A DNA stretch of 64,000 nt from Acetobacter thailandicus (GCF_011516655.1 NZ_WOSV01000003.1:1-64000), one strand, 5' to 3'; positions 8,834 through 18,856 are shown, counted from the first letter of the stretch. Translations and numbers: made by a program. The notes: generated by a model from the letters alone, not told the origin.

Positions 8834-9904
8834 TCACACGCCCTCATGCAGTAAGGCTGGCGCAAGCGGGTCTGAGCCATAATGACGCAGCCAGCGAATA
8901 TCACTCTCATAAAATGAGCGCAGATCAGGAATACCGTTTTTCAGCATAGCCAGGCGTTCAATACCCATGCCGAAAGCAAAGCCCTGCCACTCACGCGGGT
9001 CAAGGCCACAGTTTGCCAGCACGCGGGCATGCACCATGCCCGACCCCAGCACCTCAAGCCAGTCTTCACCGCCGCCAATTTCACCTGTGCGACGTGACCA
9101 GCCGATATCGACTTCCATCGAAGGCTCAGTAAACGGAAAATAAGAAGAGCGAAAGCGCACAGGCAGATCAGGTTTACCAAAGAAAACCCGCAAAAATTCG
9201 ATCAGGCAGCCTTTCAGGTGCCCCAGTGTAATATCTTTACCGATCACAAGCCCTTCGCACTGATGAAACATAGGCGAATGAGTCGCATCATGGTCAGCAC
9301 GATACGTCCGCCCAGGGCAGATAACCCGCAGCGGAGGCTGCTGTTTTAACATTGTGCGGATCTGCACACCTGAGGTCTGCGTACGTAAAACATGCGTCAC
9401 ATCCAGCTCAGGTGACGGTGCAATATAAAACGTATCGTGATCAGTACGAGCCGGGTGATGATCGGGCGTATTCAGAGCGGAGAAGTTATGCCAGTCGGTT
9501 TCAATATCCGGCCCTTCTGCAACGCTAAAGCCCATTGCACCAAAAATAGCGGTCATCTCTTCAACCGCACGGGAAATGGGATGAATCGCACCACGCGGTG
9601 ACGCTGGTGGCGGCTGAGAAACATCAACCCGCTCAGCAATCAGACGGGCTTCGAGTGCTGCAGCCTCAAGCTCCTGTCCGCGTGCTTCAACTGCACGGCT
9701 AAGCTCATCACGCAGGCGGTTAAGGGCAGCACCCCGGGCTTTACGTTCTTCAGGCTGCATCTTCCCCAACGCCTTGAGCAGGGTCGTCAGGCGCCCTGAC
9801 TTACCAAGCACACCAACACGGACGGCATCCCATGCCTTAAGGTCTGCAGCCTCAGCCAGCTCTGACAGAACACTCTGCCGGAAAATCTCAAGATCGTCGT
9901 TCAT
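8834..9904 (-). CDS. pheS: phenylalanine--tRNA ligase, alpha subunit
   Basis: The 356-residue catalytic alpha subunit. An N-terminal coiled-coil (about 1-95) is followed by the class II catalytic domain: motif 2 around the TYRADHDATHSPMFHQCEG block (about 201-219), and motif 3 with GMGIERLAML. The stretch GEDWLEVLGSGMVH is also characteristic. The length matches the family. GTGAGG precedes the ATG. A terminator lies between rplT and this gene, so pheST probably has its own promoter within 9905-9978. Confidence 0.97.
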   Translation of the reverse strand: MNDDLEIFRQSVLSELAEAADLKAWDAVRVGVLGKSGRLTTLLKALGKMQPEERKARGAALNRLRDELSRAVEARGQELEAAALEARLIAERVDVSQPPPASPRGAIHPISRAVEEMTAIFGAMGFSVAEGPDIETDWHNFSALNTPDHHPARTDHDTFYIAPSPELDVTHVLRTQTSGVQIRTMLKQQPPLRVICPGRTYRADHDATHSPMFHQCEGLVIGKDITLGHLKGCLIEFLRVFFGKPDLPVRFRSSYFPFTEPSMEVDIGWSRRTGEIGGGEDWLEVLGSGMVHARVLANCGLDPREWQGFAFGMGIERLAMLKNGIPDLRSFYESDIRWLRHYGSDPLAPALLHEGV

Positions 9905-9978
9905 GAAACCTCACGCGAGGAGAAAAATAGTTTACAGGGCAATATCCTCTCCGCCAGTATGAGGAAACCCCTTAAAAC

Positions 9979-10008
9979 AAAAAAGGCCGCCTGCGGGAGG
10001 CGACCTTT
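9979..10008 (-). terminator. intrinsic terminator after rpmI-rplT
   Basis: Arms AAAGG-c-CGCCT (9982-9992) and AGGCG-a-CCTTT (9998-10008) enclose a five-base loop. On the minus strand the stem runs into TTTTTTGTTTT. It closes the ribosomal protein unit ahead of pheS. Confidence 0.85.
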
Positions 10009-10036
10009 CCTGAAAATCATCAGTGCTCAGCACACT

Positions 10037-10396
10037 TCAGGCAGCGAGAGCAGCCTGAGCTTTTTTAACGATTTCAGCAAATGTTGCTGCATCGTCAAAT
10101 GCAACAGCAGCCAGAACTTTACGGTCGATTTCAATGCCGGCTTTTGCCAGACCATTGATGAAACGGCTGTAGGTCAGGCCGTGCTCGCGCACAGCTGCAT
10201 TGATACGCTGGATCCACAGAGCGCGGAATTCACGTTTTTTGTTACGACGATCGCGGTATGCATACTGAAGCGACTTTTCAAGACGCTCGATAGCAATACG
10301 ATAGTTCGTTGAGGACCGGCCACGAAAACCTTTTGAAAGGTCGAGGACTTTTTTGTGACGGGCGTGGCTTGTTACACCGCGTTTTACACGTGCCAT
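10037..10396 (-). CDS. rplT: 50S ribosomal protein L20
   Basis: A 119-residue, strongly basic protein that binds 23S rRNA early in 50S assembly. It begins [20 protein letters not shown] and contains [20 protein letters not shown], both family hallmarks, at normal length. It follows rpmI by 14 bases. In many bacteria L20 represses its own operon through leader RNA; I do not see a clear mimic here. Confidence 0.98.
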   Translation of the reverse strand: MARVKRGVTSHARHKKVLDLSKGFRGRSSTNYRIAIERLEKSLQYAYRDRRNKKREFRALWIQRINAAVREHGLTYSRFINGLAKAGIEIDRKVLAAVAFDDAATFAEIVKKAQAALAA

Positions 10397-10410
10397 ATCT
10401 CAGATGCTCC

Positions 10411-10614
10411 TTAAACCAGCCCGTAGGGCGCCCACTGTTTAACTGTACGACCATCCTGCGGTGTCATTGTCTGAGGACCACGGTTGGTACGTTTCATTTT
10501 CTGCGGACGCTTAATCAGGCCGTGGCGTTTACCACATGGGCCAGCAAGCACCTTACCGGTTGCGGTGATTTTGAACCGCTTTTTAACCGATGACTTGGTC
10601 TTCATTTTGGGCAT
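10411..10614 (-). CDS. rpmI: 50S ribosomal protein L35
   Basis: A 67-residue basic protein beginning [20 protein letters not shown], the classical L35 start. It is preceded by GGAG at a normal distance. It is the first gene of rpmI-rplT. The infC gene that usually precedes it is not here: the next gene upstream is an unrelated divergent dehydrogenase, so IF3 must be encoded elsewhere. Confidence 0.97.
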   Translation of the reverse strand: MPKMKTKSSVKKRFKITATGKVLAGPCGKRHGLIKRPQKMKRTNRGPQTMTPQDGRTVKQWAPYGLV

Positions 10615-11002
10615 TTCACTACTCCATGAAAACTTGTTATCGCTGTTATATCAGCAAAAAACAGCAGAACACGGCCAGGCATGCCCACACAGGCCCGGAC
10701 GCGTGTAATCTGAAGTCGCGTGCATAGCTGAGTTTAAGTTAATTTACAAGCTACCATTCAAATGAATTTATGGAGAAAATGAGCCATCAGAGAGATGCAG
10801 CCTGCCCTTCACCTGGGCAATCAGTCACACTCCTGCCCTGCTGCATCACGGCACAATGCGGACTGTCCCTGCACCTGCCGCCTTTCCCAATGGCTCTGAC
10901 CTGCATCTGATGATACGCTCTCTTTTGCAGGCTTTAGACAACCAGAGATTCATGCATTCCGCAGCATGAAGCGTAACTTTATAAGCGAGGTTTGCCACTC
11001 AC
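10615..11002. other. divergent intergenic region, rpmI / mannitol dehydrogenase
   Basis: These 388 bases should contain the rpmI-rplT promoter (leftward) and the dehydrogenase promoter (rightward). I see no reading frame with a ribosome binding site, no tRNA fold and no strong hairpin. Ribosomal protein leader RNAs often lie in such regions, but none is obvious. Confidence 0.45.
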
Positions 11003-12475
11003 ATGATTTCCCTGTCCAGCGCCACACTCAGCCAGCTCCCCTCACAGGTTATTACCCCTGGGTACGACCGCAAAAAGGTTGCCCCTGGCATTGCCCACCT
11101 CGCCGTTGGTAACTTTCACCGTGCGCATCAGGCATTGTATATCGACCGCGTTCTGGCCCGCCCTGGACAGGAGAACTGGGCTATTGTCGGCATAGGGCTG
11201 CGCGATAACGAACGCGAAACCCGTCGAGCCGGCATTATGGCCGGGCAGGACGGCCTTTATACACTGACGGAATTCTCAACTGACGGCAGCCACACCACCA
11301 GGGTTCTGGGCGCCATAACAGAATATGTACAGGCCGCTAAAGATCGCTCAGCTGCCATTCAGCGCCTGGCAGATCCGGCCATTAAAATTGTCAGCATGAC
11401 CATTACCGAAGGCGGCTATAATATAGATGCAGACGGCAAATTTATGCTCAACACTCCTGCCATTGCCGAGGACCTGAAGCGTGAGGTGCCTCACACAGCT
11501 TTTGGCCTCGTAACTGAGGCCCTGCGCCTGCGTCGTGACAACGGCACCGGCCCTTTCACAGTGATGACATGCGACAACCTGCGTGACAACGGCAAAGTAG
11601 CCCGTGAAGCTTTTTGCGCCTATGCCACAGCAAAAGATCCGGCTTTAGGTCAATGGATCAGTGAAAACGTGACCTTTCCGTCCACCATGGTTGACCGCAT
11701 TACTCCGTCCGTCTCCGGGGCAGACAAAGAACGACTGAATAAACTCAGCGGCATTGATGATCAGATGCCTCTCTTCGCAGAGGATTTTACACAGTGGGTC
11801 ATTGAAGATTCCTTCTGCGCAGGTCGCCCTGAACTTGAAACCGTCGGTGTACAGTTTACAAAAAATGTTGAGCCTTATGAGCAGGTCAAGCTGCGCATGC
11901 TCAACGCATCGCATTCAATGCTGGCCCTGCCCGGCCTGCTTATGGATTACGACACAGTACCTGAGGCGATGAAAGACACAACCCTGCTCACCTTACTTGA
12001 GCAGTTTCTGACCCAGGATGCATCGCCGTTTATCACACCACCATCTGACGTCTCTCTCGCGGACTACGCCAGCCAGGTTCTTAACCGCTTCCGCAATCCG
12101 GCCGTAGGCGACCAGCTGCTGCGCATTGCCTCAGACAGCGCATCAAAGCTGCCTGTTTTCTGGACAGATACCGTAAAAGGCATTCTTGAAACGGGAAAAA
12201 ACCATAAAAGGCTGGCTTTTGGCACAGCCTGTTTCCTTGAATATCTGCGGGGCACCACTGACAGTAAAAAAAGCTATAGCTTCTCTGAACCTGAGCTGAC
12301 AGATGCCACCCAAAAACTGATTTTGAGCCATGATCTCAAAGCAGGTCTGACAATACCAGTTTTTTCAGGGTGGGACCTTGCCCAGTATCCGGACTTCACA
12401 AATGAAGTAATCAATCTTCGCAAGAGCATACAGTCACACGGCGCGCGCAAAACACTACTTCAGCTTGAGCACTAA
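11003..12475 (+). CDS. mannitol 2-dehydrogenase family protein (polyol / hexuronate dehydrogenase)
   Basis: A 490-residue cytoplasmic NAD(P)-dependent enzyme of the long-chain mannitol dehydrogenase family, most likely interconverting D-mannitol and D-fructose. The N-terminal Rossmann part has HLAVGNFHRAHQALY (32-46). The catalytic signature of this family, Lys-x4-Asn-x2-His, is present as K296, N301 and H304 in KLRMLNASH. The length fits mannitol 2-dehydrogenase (about 490) as well as fructuronate reductase (UxuB), so sugar specificity is inferred. It is a single gene with a strong terminator, next to a periplasmic oxidoreductase operon, a setting common for polyol metabolism in acetic acid bacteria. 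Confidence 0.85.
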   Translation: MISLSSATLSQLPSQVITPGYDRKKVAPGIAHLAVGNFHRAHQALYIDRVLARPGQENWAIVGIGLRDNERETRRAGIMAGQDGLYTLTEFSTDGSHTTRVLGAITEYVQAAKDRSAAIQRLADPAIKIVSMTITEGGYNIDADGKFMLNTPAIAEDLKREVPHTAFGLVTEALRLRRDNGTGPFTVMTCDNLRDNGKVAREAFCAYATAKDPALGQWISENVTFPSTMVDRITPSVSGADKERLNKLSGIDDQMPLFAEDFTQWVIEDSFCAGRPELETVGVQFTKNVEPYEQVKLRMLNASHSMLALPGLLMDYDTVPEAMKDTTLLTLLEQFLTQDASPFITPPSDVSLADYASQVLNRFRNPAVGDQLLRIASDSASKLPVFWTDTVKGILETGKNHKRLAFGTACFLEYLRGTTDSKKSYSFSEPELTDATQKLILSHDLKAGLTIPVFSGWDLAQYPDFTNEVINLRKSIQSHGARKTLLQLEH

Positions 12476-12512
12476 CACCACGCCTGACTGAAAAGTATTT
12501 TTTAAAATTTCT

Positions 12513-12555
12513 TAGCCATTGCCTGACTCTTAACATCCAGGTAATGGCTATTTTT
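12513..12555 (+). terminator. intrinsic terminator of the mannitol dehydrogenase gene
   Basis: A 13-base stem, TAGCCATTGCCTG (12513-12525) with CAGGTAATGGCTA (12538-12550), contains one G-T wobble and is followed by TTTTTAT. Confidence 0.85.
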
Positions 12556-12864
12556 ATGACACTCAGTGCCACTTTTTAAATATTCATAATTTTTACTAAA
12601 AAAAGAAAAATATCATCATCTTAAATACAAAAGTTTACATCGTATTTAATTTTCCTTAAGTACCAAATAAGTCTTTTTTATCCTGTAATCATCCGCTATC
12701 TTGCGCCCCAGATTACATTTGCCCCCAGCTTTGTTTAACAATGCGAAACAACAGCACATCACAATCCCAGACTATGTCTGTGTCAGAATGTTACGGAAAA
12801 CGATGCAACAGGCGTTTTCTGTGCACGCACTTATTTAATCTGATATAACAGGAGCAGGATCAGA
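12556..12864. other. upstream region of the cytochrome c / molybdo-oxidoreductase operon
   Basis: These 309 bases are AT-rich in the first half (about 12570-12690), then closer to average. No gene is seen. The region presumably carries the operon promoter. AGGAGCAGGA lies just before the GTG start at 12865. Confidence 0.45.
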
Positions 12865-14196
12865 GTGAAAAAACGTATCTTCCTGGCTGGAATAGCCGGA
12901 GCCGGTCTCCTTGGAGGACTAGGTTTTCTTGCCTATGCCTGGCATCCTGCTATCGCTGACATCACCCCTCCCGCAGCTTCAAGCTTTTCAGCTGAACAGG
13001 TTGAACGCGGCCGCATTGTCGCCGCTGAAGGCTATTGTGCGGAATGTCATACCCGCACTGACCTGGGTGGCGGCCCCGAATTTGCCGGTGACTACCAGAT
13101 GAAAACCCCTTTCGGGGCTATTTATACATCTAATATTACACCCGATCCGCAGACCGGCATTGGTAAATGGTCAGAAGAGGCTTTCCGCCGGGCTATGCAC
13201 CGGGGCATCAGCCGTGATGGGGGCAACCTTATTCCTGCTTTCCCATACGACCATTTCACAAAAATGACCGATCAGGACATCTCTGATCTTTATGCTTACA
13301 TGATGACACGCCCCGCCGTGCATCTGACACACCGGCCAAACGAGCTGCCTTTCCCGCTTAATATCCGCCTGCTGCAGGCCGGGTGGAAACTCCTGTTCTT
13401 CAAACAGGGTGTTTATCAGCCCGACCCGACACATGACGCATTATGGAACCGGGGTGCATATCTGGCCGAAGGCGTTGCTCACTGTGGGTCATGTCATACA
13501 CCACGTAACTTAATGGGCGCAGAAAAAAGCGGCTCAACTTATGATGGCGCTGTAGTGGATGGCTGGATCGCACCGCCACTTAATGCAAACAACCCGACAC
13601 CCACCACATGGAACGAAGATGAGCTGTATGCTTATCTGCGCAACGGTGTCGCACCTTTGCATGGATCAGCCGGCGGGCCCATGTCACCTGTCCCTCACCG
13701 CTTCCTCTCCACAGTTCCGGAAGAGGATGTCCATGCCATAGCCCACTATTTCGCTTTTGTTGATAATGCTGCTGTACGCGCAAAGCATGATAAAGATGCG
13801 CTTGCTCTGGCTATGAATCAGTCTTCTGTCGACCTGACCCATCCGGTCGTTGACCCGGATGCCAAGCTCTACCAGGGAGCATGTGCCGGCTGTCACTATA
13901 ATTCAGCCCCGACACCAGCCTCAGGCAGGCCTGAACTCGCTTTAAATAACGCCCTCTGGCTTGACGAGCCAACGAACCTTTATCAGGCCATCCTGCGTGG
14001 TTTCACTGCTGAAGAAGGCCAGGCAGGCGTTGTTATGCCAAGTTTTTACAATGCGCTCTCTGATAAAGATATGGCACGACTGGCCGCCTACCTGCGCCGC
14101 ACGCGCACAACACTGCCACCATGGACAGATCTGGAAAAGAAAGCAGCTGCCGCACGTGCAACTGTTGAGACTATTCCGGTCAATTCTTCTCACTAA
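12865..14196 (+). CDS. triheme cytochrome c subunit of a membrane-bound aldehyde dehydrogenase-type complex
   Basis: A 443-residue protein starting with GTG after AGGAGCAGGA. An N-terminal hydrophobic segment (about 5-25) anchors or exports it. Three CxxCH haem c sites are visible: CAECH (58-62), CGSCH (207-211) and CAGCH (340-344). This is the layout of the cytochrome subunits of membrane alcohol and aldehyde dehydrogenases in acetic acid bacteria, which pass electrons to ubiquinone at the periplasmic face. The two following genes encode the 2Fe-2S and molybdopterin subunits, which makes aldehyde dehydrogenase more likely than the PQQ alcohol dehydrogenase. Confidence 0.9.
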   Translation: MKKRIFLAGIAGAGLLGGLGFLAYAWHPAIADITPPAASSFSAEQVERGRIVAAEGYCAECHTRTDLGGGPEFAGDYQMKTPFGAIYTSNITPDPQTGIGKWSEEAFRRAMHRGISRDGGNLIPAFPYDHFTKMTDQDISDLYAYMMTRPAVHLTHRPNELPFPLNIRLLQAGWKLLFFKQGVYQPDPTHDALWNRGAYLAEGVAHCGSCHTPRNLMGAEKSGSTYDGAVVDGWIAPPLNANNPTPTTWNEDELYAYLRNGVAPLHGSAGGPMSPVPHRFLSTVPEEDVHAIAHYFAFVDNAAVRAKHDKDALALAMNQSSVDLTHPVVDPDAKLYQGACAGCHYNSAPTPASGRPELALNNALWLDEPTNLYQAILRGFTAEEGQAGVVMPSFYNALSDKDMARLAAYLRRTRTTLPPWTDLEKKAAAARATVETIPVNSSH

Positions 14197-14216
14197 GGCA
14201 GTCACGGAGCGACACA

Positions 14217-14693
14217 ATGATCAAATTCAAACTCAACGGCCAGTACGTTTCCGTCGATGTGCCTGAAGATACCCCTCTTCTGTGGGTGCTGCGTGATGAA
14301 CTTAAACTGACCGGCACCAAATTCAGCTGTGGTATTGGCGAGTGCGGTGCCTGCACCGTGCATGTTGGCGGTCAGTCAACACGCTCCTGCATTACACCTG
14401 TCAGCTCCGTAATCGAAGCTGAAGTCGTCACGATTGAAGGGCTCGACCCACAGGGCCAGCACCCTGTGCAGGAAGCCTGGCGTGATATTCAGGTGCCTCA
14501 GTGCGGGTATTGCCAGTCTGGTCAGATCATGCAGGCTGCCTGCCTGTTAAAAACATATCCTGACCCAACCGATGAACAGATTGATGGCGTCATGGCTGGC
14601 AATCTGTGCCGTTGCATGACTTATCTTCGTATTCGTAAAGCAATCAAACAGGCTGCCGCTGCGGCACGTGAGGAGACACCATCTCATGGGTAA
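14217..14693 (+). CDS. 2Fe-2S small subunit of the aldehyde dehydrogenase-type (xanthine oxidase family) complex
   Basis: A 158-residue electron-transfer subunit. The N-terminal plant-type ferredoxin domain has CGIGECGACTVHVGG. The C-terminal helical domain has CGYCQSGQ and NLCRCMTYLRIRKA, giving the two [2Fe-2S] clusters of the xanthine oxidase family. It lacks an export signal and is presumably carried out folded with the large subunit, which has a Tat-like signal. It begins 20 bases after the cytochrome gene, and its stop overlaps the start of the large subunit by eight bases, which supports one complex. Confidence 0.92.
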   Translation: MIKFKLNGQYVSVDVPEDTPLLWVLRDELKLTGTKFSCGIGECGACTVHVGGQSTRSCITPVSSVIEAEVVTIEGLDPQGQHPVQEAWRDIQVPQCGYCQSGQIMQAACLLKTYPDPTDEQIDGVMAGNLCRCMTYLRIRKAIKQAAAAAREETPSHG

Positions 14694-17010
14694 ACTTGAA
14701 CGTATTGCCATGCAGCAGGACCGCGCAGACGGACTCAAAGCAACGCGACGCAGCTTTTTACTGACATCTGCCGGTTCAGCTTTCTTATTTGGCTTTGCCC
14801 GTAAGGCCAGCGCCAGTCAGATCTATCCTATTGCAGATGGTGCGCCTGAAAGCGGTGCTTTTGAGCCGACTATCTGGTCTTCTGTCTCACCTGACGGCCA
14901 GATCAACATCAATATCATCCGCGCCGAAATGGGCCAGCACGTTGGCACAGCTCTTGCCCGCATCATGGCGGATGAAATGGAAGCGGACTGGAGCAAGGTA
15001 CAGATCACCCAGGTTGATACAGACCCGAAATGGGGGCTGATGGTCACAGGCGGTTCGTGGTCTGTATGGATGACGTGGGATCTCTTCCGTCAGGTAGGAG
15101 CAGCAGCCCGAACCGTTCTGCTTGAAGAGGGTGCGAAGTTGCTTGGCGTATCCCCTGCTCAGTGTATCGCACGAAAAGGGCAGATTATCGCAGGTAACAA
15201 ATCTATTTCCTACGGTGACATTGTTCAGAAGGCGCACCCGACACGCACCTTCACACCTGAAGAAATGGCCAAACTGCCTCTTAAGCCCGTATCAAAACAA
15301 AGCCTGATCGGCAAAGACGTTAAAGCGCTTGATATCCCGGCCAAAACCACGGGCCAGGCTATTTACGGTATTGATGCCACCCTTGAAGGGATGGTGTATG
15401 CACGCCCTAAACTGCCGCCCACCCGCTATGGCTCCAGAGTTCTGTCGGTTGATGAAAGCGATGCGAAAAAAGTTAAAGGCTACGAACGCTACATCGTTAT
15501 CGAAGACCCGTCAGACACTGTACCTGGCTGGGTTGTTGTTATTGCCTCATCATACCCGGCTGCTATTCGTGCAACAGATGCACTGAAAGTTACATGGGCT
15601 CCTGGCAAAACAGCCTCTGTTTCTGAGCAGGACATTATTGATTACGGCCGTAAACAGATTGCCGACAAAAACGGCGGCGTTTATGTTTTTAATGACCCCG
15701 GCACAGATAAAGCTTTCTCTTCTGCCAGCAAGGTATTTGAGCAGACATACACCTGTGCTTCTGTCATGCATTACACCATGGAGCCCATGAATGCCCTGGC
15801 ACGTCTGCACGACGGCAAATGGGAAGTTCATTGTGGCAACCAGTGGCAATCTCTTTTTCTGCCGGTCATTGCCAAAGCTCTGAGCGTGCCGGAAAAAGAA
15901 GTCGTTATGTGCAGCTACCTGCTGGGGGGCGGCTTTGGCCGGCGCCTGAATGGTGACTATGCCGTAGCCGCAGCTCTTATCTCTAAAGCTCTGAGTGGCA
16001 AAGCCGTTAAACTCATTCTGACCCGCTCAGATGACATGCAGTTTGACTCTTTTCGCTCACCTTCTGTGCAGACACTTCGTGCGGCCCTGAATGATCAGAA
16101 GGCCGTAACGAGCTGGCAGCATCATGCTTCTGCCGGCTGGCCGACAAAAGTTATGGCCCCTGCCTTTATGGAAAAAGGCGTTGATGGCAAACCCTATGAT
16201 CAGTTTGCCATTGCCGGTGCCGATAACTGGTACGATGTTGGCCCCATGCAGGTACGTGCTCTGAGCAATGACCTGGCTGAAGCGACATTCCGCCCCGGCT
16301 GGCTGCGCTCGGTCAGTGCAGGCTGGACATCCTGGGCTTATGAAGCCTTTATGGATGAACTGGCACATGATGCGGGGAAAGACCCTCTTGAGTTCCGCCT
16401 GGAGCACCTCAGGGCAACTGGCCGAAATGCCGGCAGCGCTCCGAACGCAGTGGGCGGTGCTGAGCGTCAGGCCAATGTTTTGCGCCGTCTGGCAGAAAAA
16501 TGTGGCTACGGTAAAACAAACCTGCCGGCTGACACGGCCCTGGGCATTGCCACGACCTTTGGTCAGGAACGCAACATGCCGACATGGACAGCCGGTGCTG
16601 TACAGGTGCATGTGGACCGCAAAACAGGTGTCGTAACCTGCCAGAAAATCTGGCTGGTGCTTGATGCTGGCACAATTGTTGACCCTGATGGTGCGGCCGC
16701 ACAAACAGAAGGTGGTGCTCTGTGGGGACTGAGCATGGCTTTGTTTGAATCAACCAAAATTGTTAATGGCAACCCTCAGGCACATAACCTCGACAATTAT
16801 ACCCCGATACGCATTGCCGATGCGCCTGAAATTGACATTGAGTTTATAAAAAGCACTGAAAAACCAACCGGTCTTGGGGAACCAGGTGTAACGGCTATTG
16901 GTGCAGCCATTGCCAACGCCGTCTTTAATGCGGTTGGTGTACGGCTGCGCCACCAGCCTATCCGCCCAGCTGATGTTCTTGCCGGCTTACAGGCTAAAAC
17001 TGCAGGCTGA
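14686..17010 (+). CDS. molybdopterin-binding large subunit of the aldehyde dehydrogenase-type complex
   Basis: A 774-residue catalytic subunit of the xanthine oxidase / isoquinoline 1-oxidoreductase type, expected to oxidise aldehydes to acids in the periplasm. The ATG at 14686 follows AGGAG at 14670-14674 and overlaps the previous stop. The N-terminus has a twin-arginine signal, ATRRSFLLTSAGSAFLFG. Molybdenum-cofactor motifs include LLGGGFGRRLNGD in the middle and GLGEPGVTAIGAA near the end, whose Glu matches the catalytic glutamate of the family. In acetic acid bacteria this trio matches membrane aldehyde dehydrogenases (named AldFGH or AldSLC in published work). The cytochrome-first order seen here differs from the order I recall for aldH-F-G. 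A nicotinate- or isoquinoline-type substrate cannot be ruled out. Confidence 0.88.
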   Translation: MGKLERIAMQQDRADGLKATRRSFLLTSAGSAFLFGFARKASASQIYPIADGAPESGAFEPTIWSSVSPDGQININIIRAEMGQHVGTALARIMADEMEADWSKVQITQVDTDPKWGLMVTGGSWSVWMTWDLFRQVGAAARTVLLEEGAKLLGVSPAQCIARKGQIIAGNKSISYGDIVQKAHPTRTFTPEEMAKLPLKPVSKQSLIGKDVKALDIPAKTTGQAIYGIDATLEGMVYARPKLPPTRYGSRVLSVDESDAKKVKGYERYIVIEDPSDTVPGWVVVIASSYPAAIRATDALKVTWAPGKTASVSEQDIIDYGRKQIADKNGGVYVFNDPGTDKAFSSASKVFEQTYTCASVMHYTMEPMNALARLHDGKWEVHCGNQWQSLFLPVIAKALSVPEKEVVMCSYLLGGGFGRRLNGDYAVAAALISKALSGKAVKLILTRSDDMQFDSFRSPSVQTLRAALNDQKAVTSWQHHASAGWPTKVMAPAFMEKGVDGKPYDQFAIAGADNWYDVGPMQVRALSNDLAEATFRPGWLRSVSAGWTSWAYEAFMDELAHDAGKDPLEFRLEHLRATGRNAGSAPNAVGGAERQANVLRRLAEKCGYGKTNLPADTALGIATTFGQERNMPTWTAGAVQVHVDRKTGVVTCQKIWLVLDAGTIVDPDGAAAQTEGGALWGLSMALFESTKIVNGNPQAHNLDNYTPIRIADAPEIDIEFIKSTEKPTGLGEPGVTAIGAAIANAVFNAVGVRLRHQPIRPADVLAGLQAKTAG

Positions 17011-17023
17011 ATATAAGACTGTC

Positions 17024-17061
17024 AAAAAAGGGCCACCTCCCTCGGGAAGTGGCCCTTTTTT
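17024..17061. terminator. bidirectional intrinsic terminator between the oxidoreductase operon and sufE
   Basis: The 12-base arms AAAAAGGGCCAC and GTGGCCCTTTTT frame a 12-base region that pairs in part. A-runs and T-runs on both sides let it act in both directions, serving the convergent genes ending at 17010 and 17090. Confidence 0.88.
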
Positions 17062-17089
17062 ATATTATCATACTATAAATACAGGGTAC

Positions 17090-17533
17090 TCAGGCAGTCT
17101 GCGCCGCAGCTGAACGAATGGCACGTGCCATAGCCTCAACACCGTTACCCCGGTTTGTTGACAATGCCTGCACAAGCCCCAGGTCACGCAAAAATTTTGG
17201 ATCTGTCTCCAGAATTTCTTCACGTGAACGGCCTGAATAAACCCTGAGCAACAGGGCCACCAGGCCTGAGACAATAGCAGCATCAGAAAGCCCGGCAAAA
17301 TACAGCCTGCCAGCTTCTTCTTTCGCTTCAAGCCATACCTGACTCTGACAACCAGGAACACGGTGTGCATCATTACACCATTCCTGTGGAAGAGCAGGCA
17401 GCTTGCGCCCCATTTCTATGATGAACTGATAACGCTCCATCCAGTCATCAAACAAAGCCAGCTCATCGCCTATCGCTTCAACAGCCTCAGCTGCTGTAGC
17501 CTCGGCAGGCAAAAGAAAAGGAGCATCCATCAT
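17090..17533 (-). CDS. sufE: SufE family sulfur acceptor protein
   Basis: A 147-residue protein that accepts persulfide sulfur from a cysteine desulfurase (SufS) for Fe-S cluster assembly. The active-site loop [11 protein letters not shown] carries Cys62. The rest matches the SufE fold (MGRKLPALP, then [15 protein letters not shown]). Its ATG overlaps the hslU stop by four bases (ATGA), so it is the last gene of the hslVU unit. The SUF operon itself is not nearby. Confidence 0.93.
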   Translation of the reverse strand: MMDAPFLLPAEATAAEAVEAIGDELALFDDWMERYQFIIEMGRKLPALPQEWCNDAHRVPGCQSQVWLEAKEEAGRLYFAGLSDAAIVSGLVALLLRVYSGRSREEILETDPKFLRDLGLVQALSTNRGNGVEAMARAIRSAAAQTA

Positions 17534-18843
17534 AAAATAAACCGGCTAAGGTCACCCTTTTTAGCAAGTGGGGCAACTTTCTCTGTCACCTGAGAGGCAG
17601 GTACACTGATCTTCTCACCACTGCGGTCAGGTGCCGAGAAAGAAATCTCCTCAAGCAGTTTCTCAAGCACAGTCGCCAGACGGCGTGCTCCGATATTCTC
17701 GACACGCTCGTTAATATCTGCGGCAAGATCTGCCAGAGCGTCAACAGCACCATCTTCAAAAGTCAGGCTGATGCCTTCGGTCTGCATCAGAGCTATATAT
17801 TGCTTCAGCAAAGAATGCTCAGGCTCTGTCAGAATACGGCGCAGATCTTCACGTGACAGAGGCTGCAACTCAACACGAATAGGCAGACGGCCCTGAAGTT
17901 CCGGCAAAAGATCAGACGGGTTGGCCAGGTGGAACGCACCCGAGGCAATAAACAGAATATGATCTGTTTTAACCGGGCCATATTTGGTGGAAACTGTCGT
18001 CCCCTCAATCAGTGGCAGCAGGTCACGCTGAACCCCTTCCCGAGAGACATCACCACCTCGCGAACCACCTTCTGACGAGCGGGCACAGACTTTATCAATT
18101 TCATCAATAAAAACGATGCCATTGTTCTGTGCGTGACTGACGGCTTCCTGTGTAATCGCTTCATTATCAAGAAGTTTGTCAGCTTCTTCGCGCTCAAGAT
18201 AAGTTCTGGCAACAGAAATTTTCAGGCGGCGCTGCTGAGGTGAACGGTTCATAAAGCCTTTCATCATCTCGCCAAAATTGATGACATTACCTGGCATAAC
18301 ACCGGGCATTTCACCACCACCTGAAGGAGCGGCCTCAACAACAGAAATCTCGATTTCTTTGTCTTCAAGCTGACCATCACGCAGCATCGTGCGGAACTTG
18401 TTCTTTGTCTCTGCCGAAGCGCCCTGCCCGACCAGCGCCTCAACCAGACGATCTTCAGCAATCTGCTCTGCCTTAGCCTTCACTTCATGCCGCTTTAATT
18501 CACGAACCATGACGATCGAGGCTTCAACCAGATCTCTGATGATGCTGTCTACATCACGCCCAACATAGCCTACCTCAGTAAACTTGGTGGCTTCTATTTT
18601 AAGAAACGGCGCCTGAGCCAGTTTTGCAAGTCTGCGGGCGATCTCTGTCTTACCGCAACCGGTTGGGCCGATCATCAGAATGTTCTTAGGCACAACCTCT
18701 TCGCGCATACCTGCACTTAAACGGGAGCGTCTCCAGCGGTTACGCATAGCAATAGCAACTGCACGCTTTGCATCTGCCTGCCCTACGATAAAGCGATCAA
18801 GCTCAGAAACAATCTCTCTGGGAGAAAATGTCGGAATTTCCAT
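17530..18843 (-). CDS. hslU: ATP-dependent protease HslVU, ATPase subunit
   Basis: A 437-residue AAA+ unfoldase that feeds substrates to HslV. Visible are Walker A GPTGCGKT (59-66), [15 protein letters not shown], Walker [10 protein letters not shown], the intermediate I domain (about 110-240), and the conserved C-terminal tail ending LSRFIL, which docks into HslV. Length is normal. It follows hslV by 13 bases. Confidence 0.98.
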   Translation of the reverse strand: MEIPTFSPREIVSELDRFIVGQADAKRAVAIAMRNRWRRSRLSAGMREEVVPKNILMIGPTGCGKTEIARRLAKLAQAPFLKIEATKFTEVGYVGRDVDSIIRDLVEASIVMVRELKRHEVKAKAEQIAEDRLVEALVGQGASAETKNKFRTMLRDGQLEDKEIEISVVEAAPSGGGEMPGVMPGNVINFGEMMKGFMNRSPQQRRLKISVARTYLEREEADKLLDNEAITQEAVSHAQNNGIVFIDEIDKVCARSSEGGSRGGDVSREGVQRDLLPLIEGTTVSTKYGPVKTDHILFIASGAFHLANPSDLLPELQGRLPIRVELQPLSREDLRRILTEPEHSLLKQYIALMQTEGISLTFEDGAVDALADLAADINERVENIGARRLATVLEKLLEEISFSAPDRSGEKISVPASQVTEKVAPLAKKGDLSRFIL

Positions 18844-18856
18844 AACGCTGCCTCCC

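Noticed and set aside
10615..11002. Possible tRNA gene or riboswitch in the divergent gap
   Set aside because: No cloverleaf with a TTC-rich T-arm and no recognisable aptamer core could be found by eye.
16057..16704. A 215-residue antisense frame within the molybdopterin subunit gene
   Set aside because: The plus-strand gene has clear family motifs throughout; the antisense frame has no ribosome binding site or recognisable domain.
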